Source: Paracentrotus lividus (lineage: Eukaryota; Echinodermata; Echinoidea; Camarodonta; Echinidae). From it: a DNA stretch of 64,000 nucleotides. This document shows, piece by piece, positions 36,201-45,659 of this stretch (its first letter is position 1; the number at the start of each line of letters is the position of its first letter). Below the pieces are notes generated by a model. That model saw only the letters and a list, made by a program, of their open reading frames with translations. It had not been told where the DNA came from and searched no databases. Made by a program: the position numbers and the translations under genes. The stretch is taken from the NCBI GenBank assembly GCA_940671915.1, contig CALNVZ010000641.1, positions 2,465,905-2,529,904 on the forward strand. The letters run 5' to 3'.

Positions 36201-39200
36201 CAAAAGAAAAAGTGACACATTTCTCATATTTCCCCTTCCGACATTGCACATCCTTCCAGGTATTCATCACGAATGGCTACCTGAGTGATGTGGCACTTGT
36301 GGTAGCCATTACAGATCTGAGTGCTGAGAAGAAGGCTCGTGGCATCGGACTGTTCTTGGTTGAGGAGGGGATGCCCGGGTTCACCAAAGGCAGGCCGCTG
36401 GAGAAAGTGGGTCAGAAATCTGTGGTAAGTTGTGCTGACGAAATAATATGGAAGGCGAAATGTTGCAAAATAACCTAAAACTCCTTATCAGGAATTTTAA
36501 CTACTGCACGGAAAGAGAAACACCTGCATGCAGTATAGTTGAAACCACGGATCAGGGGTTTTTAACTCCTGCAGGGAGAACAAAACCACTGATCAGTAAA
36601 ATAATGTTTAGCTCATTCGTCCTGAATTTTGCCGTTGCATCGGGCATTCTGGCAAACTAATATCTAATCGACATGTCAGAGATGACCAACTAAGGGTGCT
36701 ATCTCACTTCGCGAAGACGTCTCCGCGACAGAATAGAAATTTCGTCTCCGCGACGGATAAACAGTATTAGAGACGTCTCCGAGACGTCTTCGCGACAATA
36801 TTTGTGGGAAAAAAAAATCCGTCTCCGAAATTCAGGAGACTCGGAGACGTCTCGGAGACGTCTTTTATACTATTTATCCGTCGCGGAGACGAAATTTCTA
36901 TTCTGTCGCGGAGATGTCTCCTCTAGGTGAGATAGCATCCTAACTAGTGACAAACTAACACTTTTCTCATGTTCTTTATGTTGTCTCTATTCTCTAATTC
37001 CTCTGTACATTATTATACGCCCAAAAAGTGAAGAGGGTATAGCGTATGCTCTCATTTGGGTATGTTGTTATAGGTCCTTTGCAAATCTTGCGGATCGAAC
37101 TAGGCCTATTTCCTCACTTTTAAAGCAATGCTCAAGAAACTTGGCACACACATTTGTATTGTGGGAAAGATGATTATCTAATACACACTTGTTGAATGTG
37201 TCAGATAGTGTTATGTTACCTAGTATCAAAACAAGTACTTTTCCTGTCCAAACAGTTTAGTTTATCTATACAAATAAAATTATAGGCCTAGTTTATACAC
37301 TGTTCGTCATAAAGGTGGAATATTTTTTTTCTGGCTCAAGCGACACTTTGTTGCTCCGTTATTAATTTCTTGAATGCGTTTGTCACCGCTTTCACTTTCT
37401 GGGATCCTGGGTATATCTGACGTTCCCTCAACCCTTCCGGGGATTTTTCTTCAAAAAAGTTGTCACCCCCAGAAGATGGCCCTTTTCGTCATTTTTCTTA
37501 TTTTTGGGGCCGTTTTTTGTTCACGTGACCCACCAAGGCCCCTCAGTCCTACCCCAAGGAAACACGTCTGAGGTGGAGATTGTTATTGTTCTTTAAATTA
37601 AATCTAGATGTATGGTTACAGGCTCGACTCTTTTGTCTAGGGGAGGGGTCAAAATTATTTTGATTGGGGTTCAACATTCATTTTTCATTTTTACACCATG
37701 GAAATTTCTATCTTCCCTAAATTGTATTATAAAATCACAACCAAACATAAGTCAAAATAAAATATTATCAATAATGACTATTTACAGCCTTGTCATCAAG
37801 GCTAAATAAATTTAAGGGGAAAATGAATTTAAGGGTTAAAGGTTGTTTTTCATTTCTTTTGTTTCAGCATAAAGATGGAATAAAATATTCCGAATTTTCA
37901 CCAATCTCGTTTTTTACTTCAACCCCTCCCCTAGACAGAGACCTAAGCCTGTCCCAGAAATATAGATTTAAGTTAAAAAACAATATAAACAGTACACCTC
38001 AGTCGCGTTTCCTGGGGTAGGACAGAGGGGGGCTTGATCGGCCGGGAAAACAAAAAGGGGCCCCAAATGAGAAAAATGACAACATATGGGCATCAATAGG
38101 GGTTGACAAAACTTTTTTTGGAAAAAGGTCCACGTGAAGGGTTGGGAGAATGTCCAAGATATAGCCAGGGTCACGAAAAGTAAAAGCAGGGACAAACATA
38201 TTCAAGAAATTAAAGTCAGAGGAAAATCATGTCGCTGTAGCGGCCAAAAAAAATATTCCACCTTTATGACGGACAGTGTATTATACTGTTTTATCAATAG
38301 TTTTCTCAAAATGTATATTTTAAGACTATACGGCTATTCATAATACATAGTCAATGAGAATGTTGGTCAGCTCGCTCTTACAGAGAATTATTCCGATCTG
38401 GACATGTTTAATCCAGATTCAAATCAAATTGCATACCAAATCATTTTCAACTGAGAAATCCTTCTCATTGCATTGATTAAAGGCTTTATTGAGTCCACGT
38501 TAACTAATTATAATATATATGTAATATGAATACTGATATAATATAAATGATAATATTCATTATTGATTACCATTATTATCATTTCTATTTCCGTAAACCT
38601 TGGAACTTGTCAGGACACCTGTGAGATGTTCTTTGAGGATGTCCGACTGCCAAAGTCCGCCCTCTTGGGTCAGGAAAATAAAGGTTTCTTTTACCTGATG
38701 GAACAGCTTCCTAGGGAACGTCTCATTATAGCTGACATCAGCCAGGCACACGCAGAGTTCATGTTCGAAGAGACCAGGAACTACGTGAAACAGCGCAGGG
38801 CTTTTGGCAAAACACTTGCAAATATTCAGGTTGGTATCCTCAATTGGTTTTGTGGGTTTCAAAGACTTTTTGGTTTAAAAGGAACGCCTTATCATAATTT
38901 CATCAGCCAGGCACACTCAGAGTTCATGTTCGAAGAGACCGGAATAGGAACTATGTGAGACAGCGCAGGGCGTTTGGCAAAACACTGGCCAATATTCAGG
39001 TTGGTATATCCCCAATTGCTTTGTAGGTTTCAAAGATTTGAATCATATATTGAGAATTAAGCGCATGCGTCCCAGGAAAATGTATACCCACCTTTTAGTT
39101 CCGAAATACATGGTCAAGATTATATAAACTCTGCCGAACCATTGTATTACAAGGTGTCAAAACTTGCACTGTTCTGCGATCAAACTCTTTAATTGCTGTT

Positions 39201-40628
39201 CCTGTCTTGTACAGGTCATCCAGCACAAGCTAGCCGAATTGAAGACGCTGTTGTGTGTTGGTAGGAGCTTTGTGGATGACTGCCTTGAGTTGGGTCAGAA
39301 CGGCAAACTGGACACCTACACTGCTTCCATGGCAAAGCTGTGGTAAGAATATACCTTATGCATATGACGTCATAATCTCAAAGCGCCCTCCCTCAGAGGC
39401 TAGGAATGCGCGTAAACGGAGGTTAGAGATGCTCCCGGACAAACGCGTGCAAGGCAATGGCCTTAGCCTCTAAGTTGGCGATGGGATAAAGTCTATATTA
39501 TACTGTTAATATTATACCTATCGGCGGATCCAAGATTTTAAAAATTGGGGGCGCAGTTCCTATTATTATAACATAAATGAGAAGCTTTCAGAAGGTAAGG
39601 AGTGCACACCTGTCGCACCCTGTCTGTATCCGTCACTGGTCTAAAAAAAAATTACCCAGCAATATCCCTAAATCCTGTGATTAGTACAACATCAATTATT
39701 TTAGTTTGATGATTTTGAAAAAGCACTGATCTTCTTAGTCGATGAACTCTGAGAAACGTCGATGAATTCTGAAAAACATAAATGGCTTTTGAAAAAGATC
39801 GATGGTTTTTACATCGATCCTTTTACGCATCGAATCCAAATGGGGGTTCGGGACTTGGTCATCATTATAATCATCCTCATCATCACCACCGCTGTTGACA
39901 TCAATATTAGCGAGCTTTCGATCTTCAGATTGAATGTCGGGCACTAACGAGTTATCTGAAACATTAGGGAGTTTTAGAATCATGTCGACATGAACGTGAA
40001 CGAGGTTCTAGATTTAAAGAATGGAAGTTTTTGATAACTAATAATGATAATAATGGTGGCTTCTTCAGGCGTGACGCTCATAATTCTCATAGATTCTTGG
40101 TCCAGTTGACAGGCTGAATTGAGAACGCCGAGATGAGGTATTTAAAGTTCTCAATTCAGCCTGTCAACTGGACCCAGAAGCTAGGAGAGCTATGAGCGTC
40201 ACGCCTGAATATAAACCACCATTATTATCCCAATTACTTATCAAAAGCTTCCATTCTGATCTTTAAATCTAGAACCTCGTTAATGTCCACGTCGACATGA
40301 TTCTAAAACTCCGTAATGACACTTATTGGAGTCCACGTCATTCCCCTGTTTCTATGTAGAGTATGCTCGTATTAGCTTGACGTTCGGAGCCAAGATCGAA
40401 AGCTACCTATTATATTTCCGTTACTCATCTCTTGCTTCTTCTTGTAGGGCCAGCGAAGCTTGCAACAAAGTTGCGACGGAGTGTCTCCAACTCCATGGCG
40501 GATGGGGTTACATGTGGGAGTACCCCATCGCTAGGTCCTTCTGTGATTCCAGGGTTAACACCATCTATGCTGGCAGCAGCGAGATCATGAAGGAGCTCAT
40601 CTACAGACCCATTGTAGCATCCAAATAA
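32356..40628 (+). CDS. ACADL: Long-chain acyl-CoA dehydrogenase, mitochondrial (ACADL); exons 2 to last
   Basis: A flavoenzyme that carries out the first, alpha-beta dehydrogenation step of mitochondrial beta-oxidation, passing electrons to ETF. Eight exons: 32356-32502, 33271-33408, 34544-34708, 35560-35626, 36260-36424, 38614-38829, 39215-39342 and 40448-40628. Every junction is GT-AG and all phases agree, giving 401 residues, the size of mature LCAD. ACAD signature 1 appears as AMTEPSAGSDLQG and signature 2 as QLHGGWGYMWEYPIARSF. The G-helix motif AEFMFEETRNYVKQRRAFG, in the region that carries the catalytic Glu in LCAD, is intact. The MCAD-type Glu position near the C-terminus is Ala (YAGSSEI), as expected for an LCAD/IVD-type active site. 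The exon encoding the transit peptide was not located. The introns carry many fold-back repeats. Stop at 40626-40628. Confidence 0.95.
32575..32775. repeat. CACTGTGA-rich fold-back in ACADL intron
   Basis: Dense CACAGTGT, ACACTGTGA and ACATTGTG words in both orientations, with GGACTCGGACACT and TGGGCCAAATCC shared with 26157-26315. It lies between the first two recognised ACADL exons. Confidence 0.6.
33271..33408 (+). CDS. ACADL: ACADL coding exon
   Basis: The acceptor is TTTAAACAG, and the donor GTAAGT follows CA at 33408. It encodes YEKQRHVDKELWERMG, then AGLLGVAIPEDLGGAGGD and AAITWEEQ-like residues, the N-terminal alpha-domain. A poly-T tract of about 31 bases (33206-33236) lies upstream of the acceptor. 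Confidence 0.93.
33691..33825. mobile_element. hAT-type MITE, 135 bp, 8-bp TSD, in ACADL intron
   Basis: The ends are CAGTGGCGGATCCAGG and CCTGTATCCGCCACTG, inverted. Flanks carry an exact 8-bp direct repeat AAGCCAGG (33683-33690 and 33826-33833). The interior is the GGGGGCGC-rich spacer typical of this repeat. Other copies or fragments lie at 20628, 26003, 29456 and 39519. Confidence 0.88.
34205..34385. mobile_element. Palindromic MITE, GAACCAGAAGGGCGCTATT arms
   Basis: TATATCGTC, GAGAACCAGAAGGGCGCTAT, GATCAACGATGTTCCGTT occur on the left, with inverted equivalents on the right (ATAGCGCCCTTCTGG, AACGGAACATCCTTGATC, GACGATATA). The 19-base core is repeated twice on the left. Small ORFs on both strands are by-products. 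Confidence 0.75.
34544..34708 (+). CDS. ACADL: ACADL coding exon, signature 1 region
   Basis: Acceptor TCTTTTAG, donor AGGTTTGT. It encodes GYSNLAGSGFSVHTDIVMPY, EQIEKFIPAMAAGKK and GSIAMTEPSAG. The codon split at the 3' end gives Ser after splicing, completing AMTEPSAGSD. Confidence 0.94.
34761..35080. mobile_element. MITE of the GAGACGTCTCC family in ACADL intron
   Basis: The ends are GGTATCTCACTTCGCGGA and, inverted, the same tip (TCCGCGAAGTGAGATACC). The interior is packed with GGAGACGTCT words and TTTCAAAGTAGTTTC-type repeats. Confidence 0.75.
35180..35490. mobile_element. Fold-back element, GGTTCTTTATACAAC arms, split by a nested MITE
   Basis: The right arm, read inverted, gives CAGGTTCTTTATACAACCTACAGGGTTCTTGG and then ATGTTGTATAAAGAACC. 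The left arm reads GGGAACCGTTCTTTATGCAACCT, is then interrupted by 35204-35349, and resumes CCAGGGTTCTTGATG and ATGTTGTATAAAGAACC. Confidence 0.65.
35204..35349. mobile_element. MITE, second copy of the AAAGGACTTGTCGGA family, nested
   Basis: Same family as 31344-31485 but in opposite orientation and more diverged at one end (right end GGACTTGTTGTACG when inverted). It again sits inside the arm of another fold-back, immediately after a CCT. Confidence 0.75.
35560..35626 (+). CDS. ACADL: ACADL coding exon
   Basis: Acceptor AACTGCCAG, donor GTAAGA. It encodes DLQGIKTHVKKDGDDYILNG plus SK, the start of the middle beta-domain. Confidence 0.94.
36260..36424 (+). CDS. ACADL: ACADL coding exon
   Basis: Acceptor TCCTTCCAG, donor GTGGTAAGT. 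It encodes VFITNGYLSDVALVVAITDL, ARGIGLFLVEEGMPGF and KGRPLEKVGQKSV, the beta-barrel domain. The last residue is Val where family members commonly have Gln just before DT. Confidence 0.94.
36694..36940. mobile_element. Palindromic MITE of the GAGACG family, TSD TAA
   Basis: Left GGGTGCTATCTCACTTCGCG, right inverted GGATGCTATCTCACC. The two halves are almost perfect mirror images (GAATAGAAATTTCGTCTCCG and CGCGACGGATAAA on both sides). TAA flanks both ends (36691-36693 and 36941-36943), which fits a PIF/Harbinger-like 3-bp duplication. Confidence 0.75.
37298..38278. mobile_element. Tc1/mariner-type element with long inverted arms, TA duplication
   Basis: Tips CACTGTTCGTCATAAAGGTG and, inverted, CACTGTCCGTCATAAAGGTG, continuing GAATATTTTTTTT. 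The arms stay complementary for about 280 bp (for example CAAAAAAGTTGTCA, TGGGGCC, CCTACCCCAAGGAAAC with their inversions at 37990-38125). TA lies at both borders (37296-37297 and 38279-38280). There is no transposase. It occupies the long ACADL intron before the 72-codon exon. Confidence 0.82.
38614..38829 (+). CDS. ACADL: ACADL coding exon with G-helix active-site region
   Basis: Acceptor TTGTCAG, donor CAGGTTGGT. Exactly 72 codons in phase 0: DTCEMFFEDVRLPKSALLG, ENKGFFYLMEQLPRERL, IIADISQAHAEFMFEETRN and YVKQRRAFGKTLANIQ. Its 3' half and the adjoining intron were duplicated 165 bp downstream. Confidence 0.95.
38898..39037 (+). pseudogene. Decayed partial duplicate of the preceding ACADL exon
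   Basis: This segment repeats about 38733-38872, including CATCAGCCAGGCACAC, TTCATGTTCGAAGAGACC, CAGCGCAGGGC and the donor with flanking intron (AATATTCAGGTTGGTAT). A 5-base insertion (GGAAT) after GAGACC shifts the frame and leads to a TGA, so its inclusion would truncate the enzyme. An AG precedes the copy (TTTCATCAG), so accidental splicing is conceivable. Confidence 0.9.
39215..39342 (+). CDS. ACADL: ACADL coding exon
   Basis: Acceptor GTCTTGTACAG, donor GTAAGA. It encodes VIQHKLAELKTLLCVGRSFV, DDCLELGQNGKLDTYTAS and MAKLW, the C-terminal four-helix domain that also forms the tetramer contacts in this family. Confidence 0.95.
39519..39638. mobile_element. Diverged copy of the hAT-type AGTGGCGGATCC MITE
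   Basis: Left TATCGGCGGATCCAAG and right CTGTATCCGTCACTGG are inverted, with GGGGGCGCAG inside. It is older than the copy at 33691-33825. Confidence 0.6.
39961..40320. mobile_element. Long fold-back element in the last ACADL intron
   Basis: A near-perfect palindrome of about 360 bp. Tips GGGAGTTTTAGAATCATGTC and inverted GGAGTTTTAGAATCATGTC. Internal pairs are AACGAGGTTCTAGATTTAAAG, TGGTGGxTT, GCGTGACGCTCAT and, at the centre, TTCTCAATTCAGCCTGTCAA with its inversion (40098-40126 and 40147-40176). Transcribed as intron RNA, it would form a long hairpin. Confidence 0.85.
40448..40628 (+). CDS. ACADL: ACADL last coding exon
   Basis: Acceptor CTTCTTGTAG. It encodes ASEACNKVATECLQLHGG, WGYMWEYPIARSFCD, TIYAGSSEIMKELI and YRPIVASK, then TAA. 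AATAAA at 40624-40629 overlaps the stop codon and could act as a very early polyadenylation signal. Confidence 0.95.
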
Positions 40629-40651
40629 ATCAATCACCTGTGTCCTGTAAC

Positions 40652-41119
40652 ATATAGACTTACGATGGATAAAATGTTATGACTGATTCTATCTCAGTAG
40701 CCTCTTTTGGAGTGCAGGTACAGTCATGGATTAGGATTAGGATATGATTAAGATGAGGGTTAGGGCTAGGATACTGGATTAATGCGGCGGTCACAACTCG
40801 TCGTAGGCTACGGGGCACGTGCAATCAACGTAGCCTTCGTTGCATGCACAATGCGCACGCACAGATCGTGGGTCAATTTCTGCGATTCCTGCGTTTCTGT
40901 AGTAAGGGTATTGGAAAAATTTCCTGCACGTCGTACAGGCAACGTGCCTGCATGGTACATACGCTGCACGAATTTTCTACGAAATCCATCGTAGGGCGTT
41001 GCACGTCGACGGTACGGCGAGTTGTGACTCCCGCATTAGATCACCAACTTTGGAACATCCTGTCCATTATGAGGCTACCGAGATGAAGTCGATCGTAACT
41101 TTTTATCCATCGTAAGTCT
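40652..41119. mobile_element. Fold-back element 3' of ACADL, with a second one nested inside
   Basis: Left arm AGACTTACGATGGATAAAA, ATCTCAGTAGCCTC. Right arm, inverted, AAAGACTTACGATGGATAAAA, CATCTCGGTAGCCTCAT. The centre is occupied by the inner element at 40778-41038. It lies where a 3' UTR would be. Confidence 0.75.
40778..41038. mobile_element. Inner MITE, TAATGCGGxxGTCACAACTCG tips
   Basis: Left TAATGCGGCGGTCACAACTCG, right inverted TAATGCGGGAGTCACAACTCG. Pairing continues through CGTAGGxTACGG, CACGTGCAA and related words, and the element is GC-rich. It is contained entirely within the fold-back 40652-41119. Confidence 0.78.
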
Positions 41120-41458
41120 TTGTGTTAGCACAGGGAATTGGTGAGGGTACACTCTGGGGAAAATGGGTCAAAATGACCCCATTCTGGATTCATCGGGACC
41201 ATGAAGCCTTTGTTGAGTAAATCAAAAGTTTGAATTTCTTTTTTTGTATATTTGATAATCACTATATTTTTTTTTAATAATTACTTTTTTTGTCGATAAA
41301 ATACCCCTTATAGTTGACTTTTTGAAACCTTTCATAAAATTGTACCGGTTTTTCACTTTCTTTCTCCCGCTTCCGTTGTCACTATGTTTACTCTTTGTCA
41401 GTACTACCCCCACCCCAGACCCCTTTTTAATTGTTTCGGCCTCCCTAATTTGAGTATT

Positions 41459-41658
41459 TGTAGTGTCTTGATGCACTATTTAGTAGCCGAAATAACGATA
41501 CAACATTTCATGGACATCACGGTATTAAAATGTGTATATTCTTGTGTGTATAAGCTCCGTGCACATCATCACAATGCATTCTACATAACACGAGTATCGA
41601 TACGACTCAATAGCAACTGAGTATGGAACGCCATTAGTGCTTTTGTTTAGATACTACA
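41459..41658 (-). repeat. 3' LTR of the Ty3/gypsy element, 200 bp
   Basis: Partner of 46728-46922. It shares TGTATAAGCTC, CATTCTACATAACACGAGTA and GGAACGCCATTAGTGCTTTT. Confidence 0.9.
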
Positions 41659-42174
41659 ATCCTCTCTACCTTGAATAAAACCTTTCTATAATCAAAACAA
41701 AAACAATCATTGTGTAGCTTATTATGTATGACTGTTAATAACTGAAAGCGTTACTAACATCATATCAGAGTGTAATATTGTCAGTGTTGAATCATTGTTC
41801 AAAAGGGTTATAGACCATGTAAGAATAAACCTTGTTTCAAATTATAACAACTCATGACTCATTGATTGAGACATAGTCAAAGAGTAAGATAACAAAACAT
41901 GATAACTAACTGACTTGCTTATTTGTTTAGAGCCATACAATTACTTTTTGACAACTTGCAAAAACAATAACTAGCTTGCCAAACCTAAACACTTGTTAAA
42001 GGACTATAAAAAAGAACAGGAAGTATTTTCACTCAATAAAAATCTGCAATATTTATGAGTATAAAATACATAGCATGTATACATAGAGACCTTGAGAATG
42101 CAAATAGTACACATTCGTATCTTGCTTTGTGTGTGTGTCTCAGTCATGTTTCTTAACTTCTAACATTCTTTCAT

Positions 42175-42205
<31 letters not shown>

Positions 42206-42700
42206 TATTAAATTAAATCTTCTTTAGAAGTATGAGTACTTGATACAAATACAACTCATTCAGTTTACATAGCTGTATCTTGGGTTGTAAATATCTTCTA
42301 ACACTCTAAGTTTAGCATTACTACATCATAGATAGGAAACAAGTAACTAAAATCTAGCTGGATCCCTAGGTAATGTTTGTGTCTTTTTGTTTTGTTTTTT
42401 TGTTAAAAAATTAAACTGAGCATAAATACACCCATATCTGAGTACTTGTAAATTAATGAGTATACAATGACATGGAATATAAATACTCTTAAGTGTGAAC
42501 TACTAATCAAGTGTAATGCAAAATGATACAAAACTGACAGGCTTAACAAATGTTACATTTGTATGTAACAACATAATAAGTTGAAATGCAATGTGAAAAA
42601 ATCAAGATAAAAACAATCAAGACGATTCAATTTAGTCTGTCTTAAATCTCTCTCTTTGGAGTATTTGTTGTCTTTGTCTTTTATTAAATTTGTATGGATA
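41659..42700. other. AT-rich noncoding tail of the Ty3/gypsy element
   Basis: About 1 kb between the integrase end and the 3' LTR, without coding character. It holds a poly-T tract at about 42178-42200. Confidence 0.6.
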
Positions 42701-42719
42701 AATCAAAGTTCTGCGACTT

Positions 42720-43720
42720 AAATCAATCACGCAATCGTGCTGGCTGTCTACGATTGCGTCTGGGATTAACGCCAGTTGTACGACAGGTTGTGTCCTTGAA
42801 TCTGATCATTATATTGAGGTCAACGTCGATTTCGCCATCATGAGCGAATAGTGACCATGGGATAGGACCAATGTAGCGCTTGAAACGTGAAGAGTTTCTA
42901 ATGTTAGTGATTTCCATGTAATATGCTGTGTGTACCTTTCTTCCTAATTACCCTGTATGGTTGAGGAAGTACGTGGTTGGTTACAAACCATACCGTCACG
43001 GCGGAGCAAGAACTGTGTCGCCCACATCAAGATCTTTTTCGCGTGTCGAACCTCGACTATCTGCGTACGCTTTCATTTCGCTTTTTTTCACGATCGCGAG
43101 AGGGAGCTTGATCATCGCGACTGTTGCGCTGGTGTAGACAGAGACTGGTGCGACAGGTGCTGGTGCAACGGTGCTGGTACGATCGGTTCTGGAAGGGCGA
43201 GTGCGACAGGTCTGCGCAAAAAGGAGTGTGGCAGGGGGAATACCGGTTGTGGTGTCGGAGCGCTCTGTATGTGCGAAGAAATTTGTACAGCTCTTGTTCC
43301 AAGGTTGTGCTAGCTATTGCAGAGCGATAGCCTTTCTTTCAGTGTTCTCATGTATCTCTCAACTTCGCCGTTAGCTTGGGCACTGGGGTCACCTTTCTGT
43401 GTTTGAAACCGAGGTAGTTGCGAAGTCAGCGAATTCGCGGCTGTTGAAAGGAGTCGTTATCCGTACGGACGACGTCTGGAACACCGAAACTCGAGAACAT
43501 TCGGTCAAGTTTGGAATGACCTGCTGAGCAGAAGTAGAGGAAACGATTTCGACCTCTTGTGGAACGAGAATAATCATCATACACACAAGCAGGTGTTCAC
43601 CTGAGGGGAGATCCGCGAAATCAATGCTATTTCTGACCACGCTTTCTGGAAGGAAAGACATACGCAACGGCTCTTTGACGTGCTCGATTACGTTAGACTG
43701 CCATGTGATCAATCGGACGA
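42720..43720 (-). pseudogene. Integrase region of the Ty3/gypsy element
   Basis: The minus strand shows the integrase core broken over frames: NVIEHVKEPLRMSFLPESV, IDFADLPSGEHLLVC with the first acidic residue, EVEIVSSTSA, and FNSREFADFAT following a VRTDN-like stretch. Further on, a frame gives GEVERYMRTLKKAIA (about 43325-43370), a usual post-core motif. The C-terminus RRNRRQPARLRD (about 42725-42760) is typical of gypsy proteins. At least three frameshifts. The normal role is to insert the cDNA into the genome. Confidence 0.8.
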
Positions 43721-44069
43721 TTTTTCTCGTTGACTTGTCATATAGCCGGAAACCACACTTTTTATCGCGTAGAAGACCTTGTCTTTGTTGGTATCCTTGA
43801 TGTCTTGTGTGCTAGGTACTTGATACGCGTTTACGAAGAGATTGCGGGATCACAATGCGATGTTGCGCGAGAAGAATGCGATGCTATCCACCTGTTAATT
43901 CCTCACGAATAATGAACAAGCTCTGAAGTTCTGATTTATCTCATTAGCATTCTCTAGGAAATCATGCATGAATTCTTTCTCTATTGTGCGAATTAATGTT
44001 GCCAGGACCGGGTCCTGTTTGTGTGTGCTTAACAATATCAGACATTGATACTGATTTTCGGATCTGCAT

Positions 44070-45380
44070 GTATGTCTACAAAATTGACATAGGCTTCGCC
44101 AGTACGTTCATCATTTGAGAGTTTATCACTGACGTAGGATGACGTGATAGGTAGTCAGCAGGGTTATGTGCACCCGGACGATATTGGACGTTGTAGTCGT
44201 ACGCTTGTAGCTTGAGTATCCACGACTCAAGCGGAGTGGTGGCTAGCATGACAGCTGTTGAAAAGCTGACTATGTGTTTGTGGTCTGTTGTAACTACAAA
44301 TGTCCTCCATACAAACACATGGAATATGTGGAAGCCCATGTGATGGCGAGGGCTTCTCGCTCTGTCTGAATAGCGTGATTCGACGGCGGTAAGAGCTTCT
44401 GCTCGCTAATGCTACAGGAACTGTGCTCTCTTGTCATGCTGAACAAGAAGTGCGCCTAAACCATGAGATGGCATCACAAATAATGCAGTATTCTGGATGG
44501 GTTGAAGTATGCCATGGTGAATTGCTGGATACGCGTTGCTTGATCTGAGTAAGATCAGCTTGAGCTGGACCCCATTCCCATTCACTGTCTGACTTAGTAG
44601 ATGGCGAAGAGGTGCTGAAACGGAGGCTAGACCAGGGATAAATCTGGCACAGTAGTTCACCATACCTAAGAAGCTGCGTATTCCGATACATTTTTGGGTT
44701 CAGGTACGGCTCGGATTGCTTCAATCTTCCTTGGATCCGCGCTTATGCCTGTGCTGTGAAACGTGTCCGAATAGGTGACGCGATCAGCTGCAAAGACACA
44801 CTTGTCTTTCAAGGTCAGATTAGCCTCACGAGAGCGTTGTATACAGCATTGAGACAATGTCATGTCAGCTTTGTTTTAGCGAACACAAGAATGTCATCGC
44901 TCAACAGGACACCAGGTAAGTCCTGAAGAACAGCTTGAATGGTGTGCTGAAAGAATCTCTGACGCTGAAGATAACCCGAAGTCAGACGTTTGTACCGAAA
45001 CAGTCCGACATGAGTTGAAAGACGTATACTGACGAGAGACTTATCAAGCCGAGTTGGTGGTACCTGAGTTCAAATCGAGTGTCTGAATGTTGTACCATCA
45101 AAACAGAGACAAGATCATCAAACGTTGGAGTGATATATGACGTTCGCGTTCACGCTTGTACATGACGCAGTACACACAAATGCGGATTTATCACTGTTGC
45201 GTTTCTGTACTACCGTAATTGGGATACCCACGTTGGAGGTGTCGTGACAGCTCGATAATATCAAGTTCCTGAATCTGTCAAGTCTTGCTTACCCGTTTCT
45301 CATGTGGAAGAAATCCTTCTGTGGGGTATTGCGACAGAGGAACAGATTCATCAATGTGGAATGACATTGATAATCTTCAG
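44070..45380 (-). pseudogene. Reverse transcriptase and RNase H region of the Ty3/gypsy element
   Basis: In order on the minus strand: HIDESVP (about 45340), the usual lead-in to gypsy RT; the palm motif at about 44890, now read as LSDDILVF instead of Y-x-DD; LTLKDKCVFAADRVTY (about 44790-44840); VNYCARFIPGLASVSAPLRH (44600-44663); and RNase H motifs VVTTDHKHI and YRPGAHNPADYLSRHP (44140-44300). Frames change repeatedly. Confidence 0.88.
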
Positions 45381-45659
45381 TTTTCCAATCCCTACGAAGC
45401 GATCAGCGAACGACTGTTGGACTAGGATGCTGTACGCGATGTGTATCAGACCCAAGGATTGGCCAGTGTCGAAGTCGAGAAGCGTGTCACCTTGTGGAAC
45501 AACAAAAATCTTATGTCCACTTTGTCGTCTTGTACGAGACAGATGCTTGAAAGGTTCCAATCACATCAAAGGGTCGTCACTGATACGCGTACACTGGACT
45601 GCAGGTGTCACAAGATTAGGACGTGGTTTGATTGTCTGTAGTTGTGTTAAACTCATCAT

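Noticed and set aside
42928..43374. Plus-strand ORFs over the integrase region
   Set aside because: They are antisense to the Ty3/gypsy integrase, whose motifs are on the minus strand.
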